DNA from: Pieris napi
Taxonomy: Eukaryota; Arthropoda; Insecta; Lepidoptera; Pieridae
DNA: 64,000 nt
Assembly (NCBI RefSeq): GCF_905475465.1
Contig: NC_062255.1
Coordinates: forward strand, 868,001 to 932,000
Direction: 5' to 3'
The position numbers and the translations under genes were made by a program. The stretch's first letter is position 1. Each line of letters starts with the position of its first letter. Below, in pieces: positions 21,985 to 33,329 of the stretch. Below the pieces are notes generated by a model. That model was not told where the DNA came from. It worked only from the letters and a program-made list of their open reading frames with translations, and did no database searches.

Positions 21985-22150
21985 TATGTATTTGCGTATT
22001 GTTCCCACGAGAATGTATTTGCGTGTTCCTATTTCATCATGCCTCCTGCTGATAGAGAACAAATCTTTGTTTTTAATGCATTTTATTATTATTTATTACT
22101 TAAGATGTTATGTGGATCATGTTACCTATATGAATAAATGATTTTTGACC
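21985..22150 (+). mobile_element. LINE C fragment, internally deleted
   Basis: It contains CGTGTTCCTATTTCATCATG, CCTCCTGCTGATAGAGAACA, AATCTTTGTTTTTAATGC and then jumps to ACCTATATGAATAAATGA and TTTTTGACC. The first half matches the ORF-proximal part of the copy at 46916-47225 and the second half its terminus. Confidence 0.65.
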
Positions 22151-22574
22151 TTTGAAACATCACTGCCTTAATCATATGCCTCGTTCTATTAGAAAAATCA
22201 TTACATTTTTAAACTGGAATATCAGTATAAATTCTATCCTTTTGATTTTGCTCTTTGAAGGCTTTCAAGGTACGTTTTTCAAGTCCCTAAAAGGAAAGTA
22301 CTAAAGCCTGAGATAACGAGGGTGTGATTAGGTTACCGACGTAAAGGCGCTTCAGACCGAAAACGTTTATTTGCATACAAATGAGATTGCTATTGTAATG
22401 ACTAAATAAACAAATTGCTTTGATAGTGATTTCGTTTGCAATTTTAAATATTGAGTTTGGTCTTTGGTTTTATAGCCATAATTAGAAACTGTTTTATAAA
22501 CTTTGACATTTGCAATATTTTAGTATTTGTGTCGTATACCAACAGCGAATTATATCTTATTTTGGCCATACAAT

Positions 22575-22800
22575 GCACAGAGGCGATGAGACTTGGAGAA
22601 ACTGATTGTGGTTGGGAAGAGAAGGCAAAAGATTTTGCCGTTCATCAACCGGATGGACCGATCAAGTGAAAGACTCATCGTCCTCAAAACTATACACTGT
22701 AAGAGAGGCGCTGGACAGAAACCGGTGAAAACAGATTGTCCGCTCTAGATATTTCGATGCTAATCACGACGTTCAGACATGTAGAGAGAGTGAGAGAGTA
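22575..22800 (+). pseudogene. LINE reverse transcriptase C-terminal remnant
   Basis: One plus-strand frame reads STGWTDQVKDSSSSKLYTVR then EALDRNRWKQIVRS. The pattern T(R/G)WTDQ(I/V)K followed by DRNxWxxIVR is the usual C-terminal end of several insect endonuclease-RT families. Another 72-codon frame over the same bases is a shadow. Confidence 0.5.
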
Positions 22801-23194
22801 TCTGTGTCAACTGAGTGACAAATATATGTTTAATTAAATTTATAAATACCTTTTTTTATAAACAAATATTATTATTCTTGGAAATTTTATTACAAAATAT
22901 ACTGACACTATTTAAACTAAAATTTAATTTGTGTTTTATAAAACTTGCATGTGACAAAACCTTTGGCTAATATACATAGATAGTGATTATTTCTCTTTAA
23001 AAACAGCTGAAAGTCGCGGCGTTCAAACGCTTTAGTACGTAGCCCTAACGATAACACATGCGTAACATTACCACGTAAGGCTGTGTAAATTTGACGGAAG
23101 TAATACGAATAAATAAATTAATTGCGACCCAAGGCGTCGTGAATCCATTTGAATATAACAACGAATTAAATTTATACTTAAATAAGTTTAGTTA

Positions 23195-23400
23195 CTTATG
23201 AGCAGTGATGTCTTGAGCTTGCAAATCTCAATCCTGAGGTCGTACATTCAAATCACGGCTATGAACATTGAAAGGCACTGTTTACCTACTTGTCAGTAAA
23301 AATAAAAATCATTAAAGAAATGAATCAAAAGTCAAAATAGTCGAAATTATTTATATTAGGTAACACAATGTACAATTATGAACGTCAACCAAGGTAGGTT
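23195..23400. repeat. Old SINE 1 copy followed by a LINE C end
   Basis: CAATCCTGAGGTCGTACATTCAAATC resembles the SINE 1 head with a decayed B box (broken here: CCTGAGGTCGTA, ATTCAAATCACGGCT). After it, TTATATTAGGTAACACAATG and TGAACGTCAA mark a LINE C 3' end on the minus strand at about 23330-23390. Confidence 0.45.
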
Positions 23401-23455
23401 ACAATAAATTGCAATAATTTAGTACCTTAATGTACTATTAATATACAGGGTGGTC

Positions 23456-24066
23456 AAAAAGTCGTGGATCAAACGCAAATAGGGGATAGATGAGGTCATC
23501 AGCTGCAAAAAATGGTTCTACGGGAGGTCTCTAAGCAAGTTATTATATATTTTGCGTTTTATAAGAAAATTGACTTTTTTTTTAAATTCGAAGAAATCTA
23601 CATCCTGTTTCTTTTTCATAATGTCTACTAGATTGGTACTGATGAGTTCTTCTATTTATAGTTGTTTATTGAGTGTATTGAATATAATATTAAGTTATAC
23701 GATATAATTTTTTTTTTCAAATCAAAACTTTTTGTTTACTTCGGACCCCACTGAAAAAAATTACTCTACCGAAAAGTGACCCTGTATTACAAGTTTTGGC
23801 GCATTTAATATGTATTCTGAAAAGGTATTACACATGGCCATGAGTCGCTCTAATATCTTTCTAGGACGAAAAAACAACTACAACGATTCGGACTTATGAT
23901 AGATTATTTAGAATTAGTAAAAAAAGACAATTTTCTTATAAAACGCAAAATAAATTATAACTCTGCAGGGGTTGAGCTTAGAGACCTCCCGTAGAACAAT
24001 TTTTTGCAGCTGATGACCTCATCTATCCCCTATTTGCATTTGATCCACGACTTTTTGACCACCCTG
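23456..24066. mobile_element. TIR MITE with 125-147-base arms and TA flanks
   Basis: The left arm starts CAGGGTGGTCAAAAAGTCGT and the right arm ends in its complement, CTTTTTGACCACCCTG. Both sides are flanked by TA within TATA. The arms (about 23456-23580 and 23920-24066) differ at a few positions, and the 340-base core has no ORF. TA duplication and a CAG start fit a Tc1/mariner-related non-autonomous element. Confidence 0.8.
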
Positions 24067-24067
24067 T

Positions 24068-25374
24068 ATATATAGAAAAATATCATCATCGTTGTATTTA
24101 AACATTGTTTAGTACCAATTATATTCAATATAACCCTTATACACTAAGTCCTCGTCGTATTTAGTTGGTCCTTTATGACACTATCCAGGTTGAACTATAT
24201 ATATACAATATATTAATATGTTGTGTACATAGTTATAAAGTTCCACTTTCAAGCCTAAGTACTTACGCGAAACAGGCCGAGCTTTCTGAAATCTCTTTGA
24301 GTTCAACAAAGGGAGTGCCGTGAAGCGAATCTATCGAATTTCACAGTCGCCTGCTGCAACGCTCTTAACAGATTTATATACTGCAAGATTAGATTAAGTT
24401 CAAATAAAGAATTTATTTGAATTTAGAATAGCTACTGGCTTTGATGAGTTTTTTTTAGATTTGAGGGATGTAGGTTGGATACGTTTTTGATAATAGTTAT
24501 ACGAAGACATCAATACACTTAATTTTGTTAAACCAGGTATGAATTAACTAGCTAAAAAGATCATTATGGTGAACATAAAATAAGAAATTTTTTAGAATGT
24601 CCCAAGTTTTTGGTCGCAATACGAGATCAAAATTTTTAATTTTGTTTTAATAATTTAAAATTCTACTTGTTCATTTTCAAAATTCGTTTGTTGTTCAAAA
24701 ACGTTTTCCCTAATGCTCGATATCTTTTTTCTTGAGGGACTAAAGAGGCGGGTCGCTTCAGGCAGTAAGCTATATAGATCTGAATTAACCTCTTATAAGA
24801 ACTAAATGGGTCTAGTTACATTGTTCTACAATACACCTTTGTCTTTATTACTCATATAGGGTTTTCTCTATAATGAAAAGAGACAACGCTTTCATCAAAA
24901 CAATATAGTCTGACTTTAGTGTTTATAATTAGAAAGGTACAAATACACTTATTACTTAATAAGTACTCGTACATAGGTCACGTTATTAAAATCTTTACAA
25001 ATAATCAAACTTTCAGTTCAATCCATTATAAAGAAAATATGTTATGTTATAAAAAACTGAATTTAATTTCATATCACTAACAAAGTTCTTTAAATTTTGC
25101 TTAGCGGTTTGAAAGCTATAGATGAAATAACCCATTTAGAGATTAAGCAATTACTAAATTGATCTTATCCAAGATTAAAATACGTTTAATCAAATTAATT
25201 AAGATAATTGAGGAAACAAATGGAAAAGCTCTATCTTTGATCTTAATTATTGCGAGAAAGAATTAACTTTAAAAGCCTTTTTTAATTATTTATAGAATGT
25301 GCTAGCAGCGACTTTGTCATTAAAGGTATTAAAATTGTCATATGTTTTTTAAATTTTCGCAATTTTACTAGAAG
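24068..25374. other. Intron sequence, unassigned
   Basis: AT-rich, with no coding, repeat or RNA signal that I can support. Confidence 0.5.
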
Positions 25375-25543
25375 AAAACGGGCAGGAGGCTCACCTGATG
25401 TTAAGTGATACCACCGCCCATGGACCCTCAATGCCAGAGAGCTCGCGAGTGCATTATCGGCCTTTTAAGAATTGATACGCTCTTTTCTTAGACCCTAAGT
25501 GGAGTTGGTTCGGAAATACTTCATGTGAAGCTGGTTTAGAGCG
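25375..25543 (-). mobile_element. LINE A 3' fragment
   Basis: ACGGGCAGGAGGCTCACCTG, GATACCACCGCCCATGG, GCCTTTTAAGAATTG and GGTTCGGAAATACTTC follow LINE A in minus orientation. The fragment ends at CTGGTTTAGAGCG, where a TIR element begins. Confidence 0.8.
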
Positions 25544-25784
25544 TTCAAGTATTACGTAACGAATTTTGGGAGGGGGGGGGTCCTTTTGTAAAACGTTACG
25601 ATGCGGGGCGGGGATTGAATTACGCGTTATTGTTAATATTATTTTCGACTTTCCAATACTTAATGGTAACTTTTAGGTATAAAGAGTCACTGGGTGGTCA
25701 CGAAACGTTTTACTATTACGTTACGGCGCGTTACAAGGGGGAGGTGGGGAATAATCTCCAAAATTGCGTGCCGTAATACTTGAA
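25544..25784. mobile_element. TIR element adjoining LINE A fragment
   Basis: The ends TTCAAGTATTACGTAACG (25544) and CGTAATACTTGAA (ending 25784) are inverted, with further complementarity inward (AATTTTGGGAGG against CTCCAAAATT) and a G-rich run of nine at about 25571. There is no ORF. Size 241 bases. Confidence 0.65.
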
Positions 25785-27194
25785 TTACTTATTTCCAACA
25801 TACAACCACCGAAAAAGCGACGTTTGTTAAAAAATGGCCGTGACATAGCTAGCGCCAACCGTAAGCGATTTTTTTTTCGAACAATATTGTAATAGTTGAT
25901 AAAAAATTTATTGTAAAATAATAAGCCCTTAGTACATACCTCGTTTCGATATATCCTTAACAAGAAGAAAGACACAAAATTGTCAGTCGTAAGGATATGG
26001 AGAAATTATATTAGTTTGGGAACAATTAGAGGTTAGATTGATAATATACTAATACTTTGCCTGACAATAGTTCACAAAACGCACAAAACACTCACTACAA
26101 AATTATAAAATTGAGGACGTAACTGATAACAAATACAATTGGCAAAAATGTAATCAAAATCAAAAATTAGAATAAACTAGGTTGTATTATCAAAGTCAAG
26201 CTTCACTACTTACTCACTTTAGTTCATGCTTCGTTACGTTATATTGGTCGGAAACTTATGAAAATCCGTTTTTTGAAATCTTTGATAATGTTTTGGTGAT
26301 TCAACTAAAAGTGTATTTTGGCACGATTTTTTTATTTCTTCCGAAACTCAGCTTTGTATTTAGCTAACTAGACGTTTAAAGAGCTTTCCAGCAATCGTGG
26401 TCGGCGAAAGGGAAGTTAAATACTAAAGAATAAGACTTCTACTCATTCAAAACTAAGCTAAATTTGTCGAATCACTGTTCTATCACCAATATATAGTTTG
26501 GTTGTATTTATTTGTATACAAGAATGAATACAAAGAAAACACTAAAATAGTAACAGACTCATTGCTCTCAAGTGATTACTTCCAGAAAATTCAATTTGTG
26601 TGCTTAAAATGTGTTACTATGTTATAAAACACTATCAAAGTGCTCTTTCTATAACGCAAGGATCAGGTACATGGTGAAATTTGCCATAGATCTTACGATA
26701 TAATAAAATTTCATGAATCCTTAAAAAATATAATTTCATTTCCATTTGTAAATAACCTCCATTGTTAACACTTTGAAGCGAATATTTTTTGACAATTTTC
26801 CTTAAAGCCTTGGATTTCGACAAAAACGACATCAAAGCGCGTAGCAGGTTAAATGAACCAGCAGACAAATTGATATACGGTACTGGTTTGACATTTATTT
26901 ATTACGTGAGGTTTTGTAATTATTTAACACTCATAGTCCCGGCTTGGTAGCCACGGTAATTGAGGTAAATGTTTTCGTTTGGATACATACACTATTCAAT
27001 TACATATATATTATTTTAGCCTAGATAATGTCAGCTTACTGTAGCGAAGACAAAGAAAGGTAGACCTAGGGGCAAGTGGAATAAGATTACGAGATCAAGA
27101 GATAAGATAAAGAGATCTACTGCCTCAACAAAAATCCCACGAATTAAATTTGATCCGCCCAAACAGAAACAAAAAAAAATTTTAATTTTTTTTT
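25785..27194. other. Intron sequence, unassigned
   Basis: No supported gene. The small frames at 25721-25975, 26182-26367 and 26635-26868 lack motifs. Confidence 0.5.
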
Positions 27195-27560
27195 AATTTA
27201 TTTTATTTACTATACATCTTTACACAAGACTTCATTACTAACACTGCTTACTTTTACTAATATTATTATTATATTTTTTTACTAAGTATTATTACATTCA
27301 TTTTCTTTCTTTTTTTGCGAATGAGGTGCAAACTAGCTGCTGTGGTCTTTGGCAGAATGACCAGCGCTGTGGAACATTCTTCTCCTCAGCATAATGCAGA
27401 GCCAGGGCCAATTACAGCCACAGCACACACTTGAAACGAACCGAATGGGAAAAGGGTTTTTTTTATACCTCTCATTATATTTTTGATTTAATTTTTTTCT
27501 TTGATTATTATTATTTTGTGTGTGTTTTTGTTTGTAATAAATTATATGTCTATGTCTATG
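27195..27560 (-). repeat. Dispersed repeat, copy 2 (inverted to 20530-20930)
   Basis: The reverse complement carries CAAGTGTGTGCTGTGGCTGT, GGCCCTGGCTCTGCATTATG, GGTCATTCTGCCAAAGACC and CACAGCAGCTAGTTTGC, in the same order as copy 1. The 86-codon frame across it is not supported as a gene. Confidence 0.6.
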
Positions 27561-28354
27561 AATGCGCCGTGAAAATATGAAAATGCCACTCACTGATCCT
27601 CCGTCTTTTCACCTGTCTCCGTGGGAGAAGACCACAAATAAAAGACAAAAGTAAGGACAAGAAGCGTTACCTTCCGTCGGCGGTTACAAGTCTTCTCAGC
27701 AGCGCGGGCGCATGAATAATGGGGACCTCCTACACTTGGGTATGGCAAGAGAGATCGATGTTTAGGGAATAGGTACGGTACGGACAGAAAATGAGAACAG
27801 AGAGGACTATAGGTACTTGGATGGCGTGAACACTACCAGTTATTTGCGACTGTAATCCCACAAGCCGGTTATCCTTCAAGGTACTTATTTAGACCCAAGA
27901 AGTGACAACATATATCAAAAGTTATTTAAACCTGGTAAATAATTATGAAGACATATTTCATATTGCTATTATGTACATATGAACTATCAAAACACTAAGC
28001 TCATAAATAAAATTCCTTTCTCCATCTAAAAGTAATAAGAGACAATAAAAATATTGTTCTTTACGACTTAAGACGCTGCAACAAGTGGCACGAATGTTTG
28101 CGTGGCTTTGTGTGGCAATTTATTGCTTTAATTAATTACTTTACTCTTTATTTTCTCGTTTTTTTAGTTGTTTAAAATGAATGAAATGCAATAATTGTTA
28201 AGAACTAATGTTCTAAATTTAAAATGTCTGACATATAATGATAGCTCTCTATGGAAATCATTTGAATTTAATTGGAATCATAATAACATTTACATTTAAT
28301 TTAAGTAAGCAGTAAATAAATAAAGAAGAAGAAGAAAAAGAGTTGTTTTTTTAC
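27561..28354. other. Intron sequence, unassigned
   Basis: No gene or clear repeat end. A GC-richer strip at 27590-27720 is unassigned. Confidence 0.45.
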
Positions 28355-28484
28355 ACTCTCAATGCCAGAGTGTTTGCCAGTGCGTTGCCGGCCTATTAAG
28401 AATTGGTACGCTCTTTTCTTGAAGGACCCTAAGTGGAATTGGTTCGGGAATACTTCAGTGGGCAGCTGGTTCCAAATATGTTTT
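28355..28484 (-). mobile_element. LINE A 3' fragment
   Basis: ACACTCTCAATGCCAGAG, GCGTTGCCGGCC, AAGAATTGGTACGCTCTTTT and GGGCAGCTGGTTCCA follow the LINE A coding end on the minus strand. The poly(A) end and last 60 bases are absent. Confidence 0.8.
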
Positions 28485-28964
28485 TTTATATTCAACGAAC
28501 TTACTTCCACATTTGAAGTATCTTTATTTGTTATCTTATACATAAATAATATATGTATAATTATTATATCTTCAAATTGTTGAAATAAAATGCACACATA
28601 ATATAGTCTTTTTAATCATACCATAGTTGTTCAATTGTTTAAAATTAATGAAACGCATCACTTTTCTATTATACTTTTCATAAATAAAAAAAAATTAAGT
28701 ATTATTTCAGTCAAAAATACTTGCGCCTCTCATTGTTGCAGCGCTACGAACGTAGATCGGCTACGTAAGTGCTACAATATGCTGCGAAATGGCTACGGTA
28801 GTACGCTCCGCTACGCTCAGTAATTGTAGAGTTTTGAGAAATTAAAATTTCTGGGTTAATAACGTAAACTTTTTTGTTAAAATATATAATTATACACAGG
28901 AATCTTTTTATATAATTAGTGATTAATTTTATTAAACATCTTACAAATGCAGTCATTTATTGAG

Positions 28965-29120
28965 AGCAGAGGAATTCGACTTAGGGTCCTTCATGAAAAG
29001 AGCTTACCAATTCTTTAAAGGCCGGCAACGCACGCAGCATTAAGAGTATCCATGGGCAACGGTATCGCTTAACATCAGATGAGCCTCCTGCAAGTTTGCC
29101 CCACGTGTTATAAAAAAAAA
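28965..29120 (+). mobile_element. LINE A 3' fragment with poly(A)
   Basis: GAATTCGACTTAGGGTCCTT, GGCCGGCAACGCACG, ATCCATGGGCAACGGTATCG and GAGCCTCCTGCAAGTTTGCC end in TTATA and an A run. It lies about 490 bases beyond a minus-oriented fragment, so the two are convergent relics. Confidence 0.8.
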
Positions 29121-29562
29121 ACAAAGTGTACCATAGAGCCAACCAAAGTACAGGCTATTTATTGTTATTAAAGATTATTAACAATTAAAACTTTGCAAGA
29201 GAATGATATTTATTTCGCCAGTTCCAAAAAGTTGTATTTTATATTAGATTATAAAAAATATAATGGCGGCTAATAAAAGGAGAGTGTCAGCTTTTGAATA
29301 TATAGAGAATTATATGACTTCTAATAATTGTCGAGTACTATAAATTATTCATATTTCAGTATTGTGGCTTTAGAAACTCGGCTGAATATGCCTCTAATTG
29401 TAACATGCAAATTAAAAAGCTCTGAAATGAATAGTTGAAATGTGTCAAGGCGAGAAATTATTTTATCTATGCTGATTTGCAATTTAAAATACGACTTTTA
29501 ATAGATTGATGTTCATATTACCGTTTATATTGACGTGAATATTACGAAAGAGCAGTGTCGTT

Positions 29563-29606
29563 TTGGCCTAGTGGCTTCAGCGAGCAATTCTTATCCCGGC
29601 ATATTT
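29563..29606 (+). repeat. SINE 1 head, split by LINE A
   Basis: GTTTTGGCCTAGTGGCTTCA is the A-box region of SINE 1. It is followed by a shortened stretch TCCCGGCATATTTAACA, where LINE A begins. The body resumes at 30405. Confidence 0.65.
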
Positions 29607-30404
29607 AACAAACAAGTTTGCGCGTTTTCCGCTAAAAAACACCCTTTGTCGCTACTCCTCTTTTCGAAAACACTCTTCTTAAAGCCACAGCCAGCATTGG
29701 AATACTTGGCGTTGATATATCGAACGACGTTCAGTTTCGCGGCCACTTGGAGGGAAAGGCTAAATTAGCCTCCAAAAAGCTTGGTGTGCTCAGCAAGGCG
29801 AGGCGGTACTTTACTCCGGGCCACCGCATGCAACTATATAAAGCGCAAATTCGGCCCCACATGGAGTACTGCTCTCACCTCTGGGCGGGGGCTCCCCAGT
29901 ACCAGCTCCTTCCACTTGACCGTATACAACGCAGAGCGGTTCGAATCGTCGACGACCAATCCCTCTCCGAGCGGCTTGATCCTTTGGCGTTGCGTAGAGA
30001 TGTGGGGTCACTCTGCATCTTCTACCGCATTTACCATGGAGAGTGTTCAGAGGAGTTGTTCGGATTAATACCTGCAGCTGAATTTCATCATCGGACGTCG
30101 AGACAGAATACGAAATTCCACCCGTATCACCTCGACGTCCGCCGTTCCACAACTGAGCGTTTTTCAAGGCAGTTTTTGCCGCGCACCACCACTATGTGGA
30201 ACCAGCTGCCCACTGAAGTATTTCCGAACCAATTCGACTTAGGGTCCTTCAAGAAAAGAGCGTACCAATTCTTAAAAGGCCGGCAACGCACTCGCGAGCC
30301 CTCTGGCATTGAGAGTGTCCATGGGCGGCGGTATCACTTAACATCAGGTGAGCCTCCTGCCCGTTTGCCCCCCGTTATATAAAAAAAAAAAAAAAAAAAA
30401 AAAA
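29607..30404 (+). mobile_element. 5'-truncated LINE A copy inserted in a SINE
   Basis: Starts within the RT C-terminal coding region (CAAGTTTGCGCGTTTTCCGC) and runs to an A run ending about 30404. It differs from the full element at only a few positions over 780 bases, so both derive from a recent common source. AACA occurs on both sides and may be the target duplication. Confidence 0.85.
29609..30382 (+). pseudogene. LINE A reverse transcriptase, C-terminal fragment with frameshift
   Basis: Encodes the last quarter of the LINE A protein. QVCAFSAKK is in one frame; then one A of a seven-A run is lost and the rest (GKAKLASKKLGVLSKARRYF through WNQLPTEVFPNQFDLGSFKK to PPARLPPVI) is in another frame, open for 211 codons from 29747. 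It lacks the endonuclease and the YADD motif and cannot be active. The strong open frame is explained by recent insertion, not selection. Confidence 0.85.
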
Positions 30405-30562
30405 CATTCTCTTGAACGGATAAGGAAAACATCGTAAGGAAACCGGCTTGCCTTAGACCCAAAATGTCGATGGCGCGTGTGACAAAGGACGCCCATCACC
30501 TACTTGCTTATTAGATTGACAAATGATCATGAAACAGATACAGAAATCTGAGGAAATTATTT
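30405..30562 (+). repeat. SINE 1 body, continuing 29563-29606
   Basis: ACATTCTCTTGAACGGATAA, GGAAAACATCGTAAGGAAAC, CTTGCCTTAGACCC, ATTGACAAATGATCATGAAA and CAGAAATCTGAGG follow the SINE 1 order exactly where the head stopped. Confidence 0.75.
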
Positions 30563-31242
30563 TATTGAATTTTACGAAAACGCAATAACGATATATGTTT
30601 AGGACAATTAATGCTAGCAATTTGAAGATTCAACGAGACTGAATATGATTAGTTAAAATACAGTAATTTTACGAATTAAACTAAGTAATATAACAAAAGA
30701 CAATTTAATCATAAGTAATATAAGCAGCTCATTAGCAAAACTGAATTTATTCAGATGATACGGGAATTGAAGTGAAGTGACTGTACTAACACATTAACAC
30801 ACATATATACACGAAGTAAAAAACAAAATTAATTTCATGATTCGTCTAGTGTGGCTTGTACACTTAAAATTATTTTTTAAATTAATTATTAAGAATCAAT
30901 TTACATCATCGTTATATGAAGAGTAATTTCTTTTATGAAAAATCACACAATAGTTACTCAACCCTATATAATCGATGTCTTCAACTGAGTGAGGATTCTC
31001 ATCATAGGAAAAAAGGGTTTCATTTAAATGGTATGTTAGCAATGCATGGACGTGCGAAAATAAATGAAAACACGAAAACAAACACGTCTGTCGTATCATT
31101 GAGCCGCATGTGTACAAAGTTGTTTTAACGAATTCGTACAAGAATATTACGAGAGAAAATACTCGTGAATTGACTTAATTTAAAATGTTGGTTTTGCTGC
31201 GTATTCGTTTAATGTGGAAATTTTCGACGAAACGTTTAATTT
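30563..31242. other. Intron sequence, unassigned
   Basis: AT-rich, with no supported gene. Opposing frames of 81 and 70 codons at 30896-31141 are mutual shadows without motifs. Confidence 0.45.
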
Positions 31243-31950
31243 TTGAAGTGAAAACTCTATTAGCGGCGTTGTACACTTTTTTTGGAACGGGTAAAAAATT
31301 TAAACTCGCGTCAGGACACGTCACCTGACCGAAAATTCGTAAGTCGGATGTTATTTTATAGGATTATGAACCTTCGTGCTATATAGTTCCGGTTTTAATT
31401 CATTTGTTTCTTTCCTCAGATACATTAATGCATGTGGAATTGGACCTTAAGTCAATACATCAAGGTTTAATTTTGCGAAACGTCTAAAGCTTTATTATTA
31501 ACGATTTGGTCAGACTGACACGAATAAAAAATGGCAACTTGAAAAATAGTGAATTTTCTTAATTGAATTATTTAATACTAATTTTATTTTTTTGTGTAGG
31601 TTTTTTTTAAATGAAAACTTCTTTAGCGGCGTTGTACACTTTTTTGGAATGGATAAAAAATGTTAAACTCGCGTCAGGACACGTGACCTGATCGAAAATT
31701 CGTAAGACGGTTGGAGAGTAGACAGCTGGCGCGGCGTATTTAATGTAATATAAATTGTCATGTTTGTGTACGATAGCGCAATAAATAAATATTGTATTCT
31801 TCCACATAATTGATAGTACTTTTATACTGATAATTAAAGCAATTCGTGCAAAATTATTCCCTAACCATTCCAAAATATCAAAAATGCACAACGTTAATAT
31901 TCAAGTTTTCACTTCTGCCGGCACTCCCGGAGTGCAACCCGTTTTTTTTG
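31243..31950. repeat. Two direct repeats and a possible inverted end
   Basis: About 105 bases at 31243-31350 and 31610-31712 share TTAGCGGCGTTGTACACTTT, CTCGCGTCAGGACACGT and CGAAAATTCGTAAG. Their left edges, GAAGTGAAAAC and GAAAACTTCTTTAG, resemble the GAAGTGAAACTTC termini of the MITE family, and AAGTTTTCACTTC at 31902 is the matching inverted end. Possibly a nested or duplicated MITE. Confidence 0.5.
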
Positions 31951-32049
31951 CAACGGACTTTTTGTGGTCCGCTTATAAGGGTAATTTTTTAACTACCTTT
32001 GGAGTATGTAAGACACTATTTAAACAGTAGTAAAGGTCACATAACCGTG

Positions 32050-32150
32050 AAATCACCCTCTAAGACCAAACAAACATTTGTCCTCCATCAGCAGAGGGCA
32101 TGATGAAATAGGAGCACGCACTTACATTCTCGTGGGAACAACATGCATCT
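32050..32150 (-). mobile_element. LINE C fragment, upstream part
   Basis: TTTGTCCTCCATCAGCAGAG and GAAATAGGAGCACGCACTTA, then CATTCTCGTGGGAACA, match the part of LINE C at 47175-47235 and the plus-strand piece at 21985. Confidence 0.55.
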
Positions 32151-32209
32151 ATTCATGCAGACGAAAATAAACAAAATCATTTCTTTTTACACGCTTTATA
32201 TTAGCTTCA

Positions 32210-32247
32210 CCTGTATGTATGTATGTATGTATGTATGTATGTATGTA
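32210..32247. repeat. (TATG)n microsatellite
   Basis: About nine uninterrupted GTAT units directly precede TTTAACCGACTTCTTCGG. The 62-codon frame with YIHTYIHT repeats on the other strand is the translated microsatellite. Confidence 0.9.
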
Positions 32248-32392
32248 TTTAACCGACTTCTTCGGACTCGATTTTGACCCACTTTTAACGGACAGATTTA
32301 ATTCAAACTTTGCGCACCTGTCAAAGATCGATGACAATGCAATAATCCGAAAAAAAAAATGAAAAAAATAAAAAAAAATTAACTAAAAAAAA

Positions 32393-32660
32393 ATATAGTT
32401 TAAAAAAACTAAAAAACACGCTTTTAAAGCACATCAAACTAAAAAGTGAAAAATAATTCCTAATTTAGGCTGAAAATGGTAATGAACAAAAAATACTGGT
32501 ATTATTGTGAAAAAGCGTGGGGCGCTCTGTGCCATATTTTTCGTCTATCGAGCAACCAATTTTTTGTTCATTACCATTTTCAGCCTAAATTAGGAATAAT
32601 TTTTCACATTTTAGTTTGATGTGCTTTAAAAGCGTGTTTTTTAGTTTTTTTAAACTATAT
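32393..32660. repeat. Foldback element, 102-base arms and 64-base loop
   Basis: Left arm 32393-32494 and right arm 32559-32660 are near-perfect inverted repeats, including ATTCCTAATTTAGGCTGAAA and AACACGCTTTTAAAGCAC (itself partly palindromic). The loop has AAAGCGTGGGGCGCTCTGTG. The transcript would form a long hairpin. Confidence 0.85.
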
Positions 32661-33329
32661 TTATTCATATAAATTTTTGGTTATATTTATCAACCTAACA
32701 GACACATTTGTGGTTCCTTATAACTTTATCTTAAACTGAGTATTTATATATTTAAGTATTTCCTAAAGAAACCTCTCCACGATAAACTAAACACAGGTAA
32801 AAACACAAGCAGACCCTTAACCCTTAACACTTAGAAAAATATCAAAGTAATTAATTTTTAATTATACCAAGCCCGCGTTAATAGCGACCGATATTAAAAT
32901 TCAACGAAGAGAATTTTTTAAAGCATTTTCAATATACTTGCCAGCTGAAAGCGTTTAATATGTTAATAAAGTATTTGGTTTATAATACTCGTGAAATATT
33001 TTTTTCTGAGTAGTAAGCGAGCTTTTGAAAGTAATGATTACTTTTTAATAGTTCGTCATATTTTTTTTAATAAAGTGCCTCCTATGGGCACCAGCCGGAG
33101 TCACAGGTGTGTTGCTGGCATTTGAAAATATGCCCTAAGTTCGGAATCGTCTTTACTGGCTTTAAAGAACGCTTTATCGTGGAACGCCAGTCGTCGAGGA
33201 CATAATTGTGGATTCTGCAACTTTCTGAACAATACTTCAAAGCACATATAACAAAGGTAGAGGCAGCACAGATAGCCGCTACTATATTTGAGTTAAGAAT
33301 TTCTTAATTATTATTTTTATTAATTGAAA

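Noticed and set aside
29811..30167. 118-codon open frame opposite the LINE A fragment, also present opposite the full copy (7104-7460).
   Set aside because: It is the complementary shadow of a GC-rich transposon ORF, conserved only because the sense strand is.
32210..32247. CRISPR-like or direct-repeat array.
   Set aside because: It is a plain four-base microsatellite with no spacers. No CRISPR array is present anywhere in the window.
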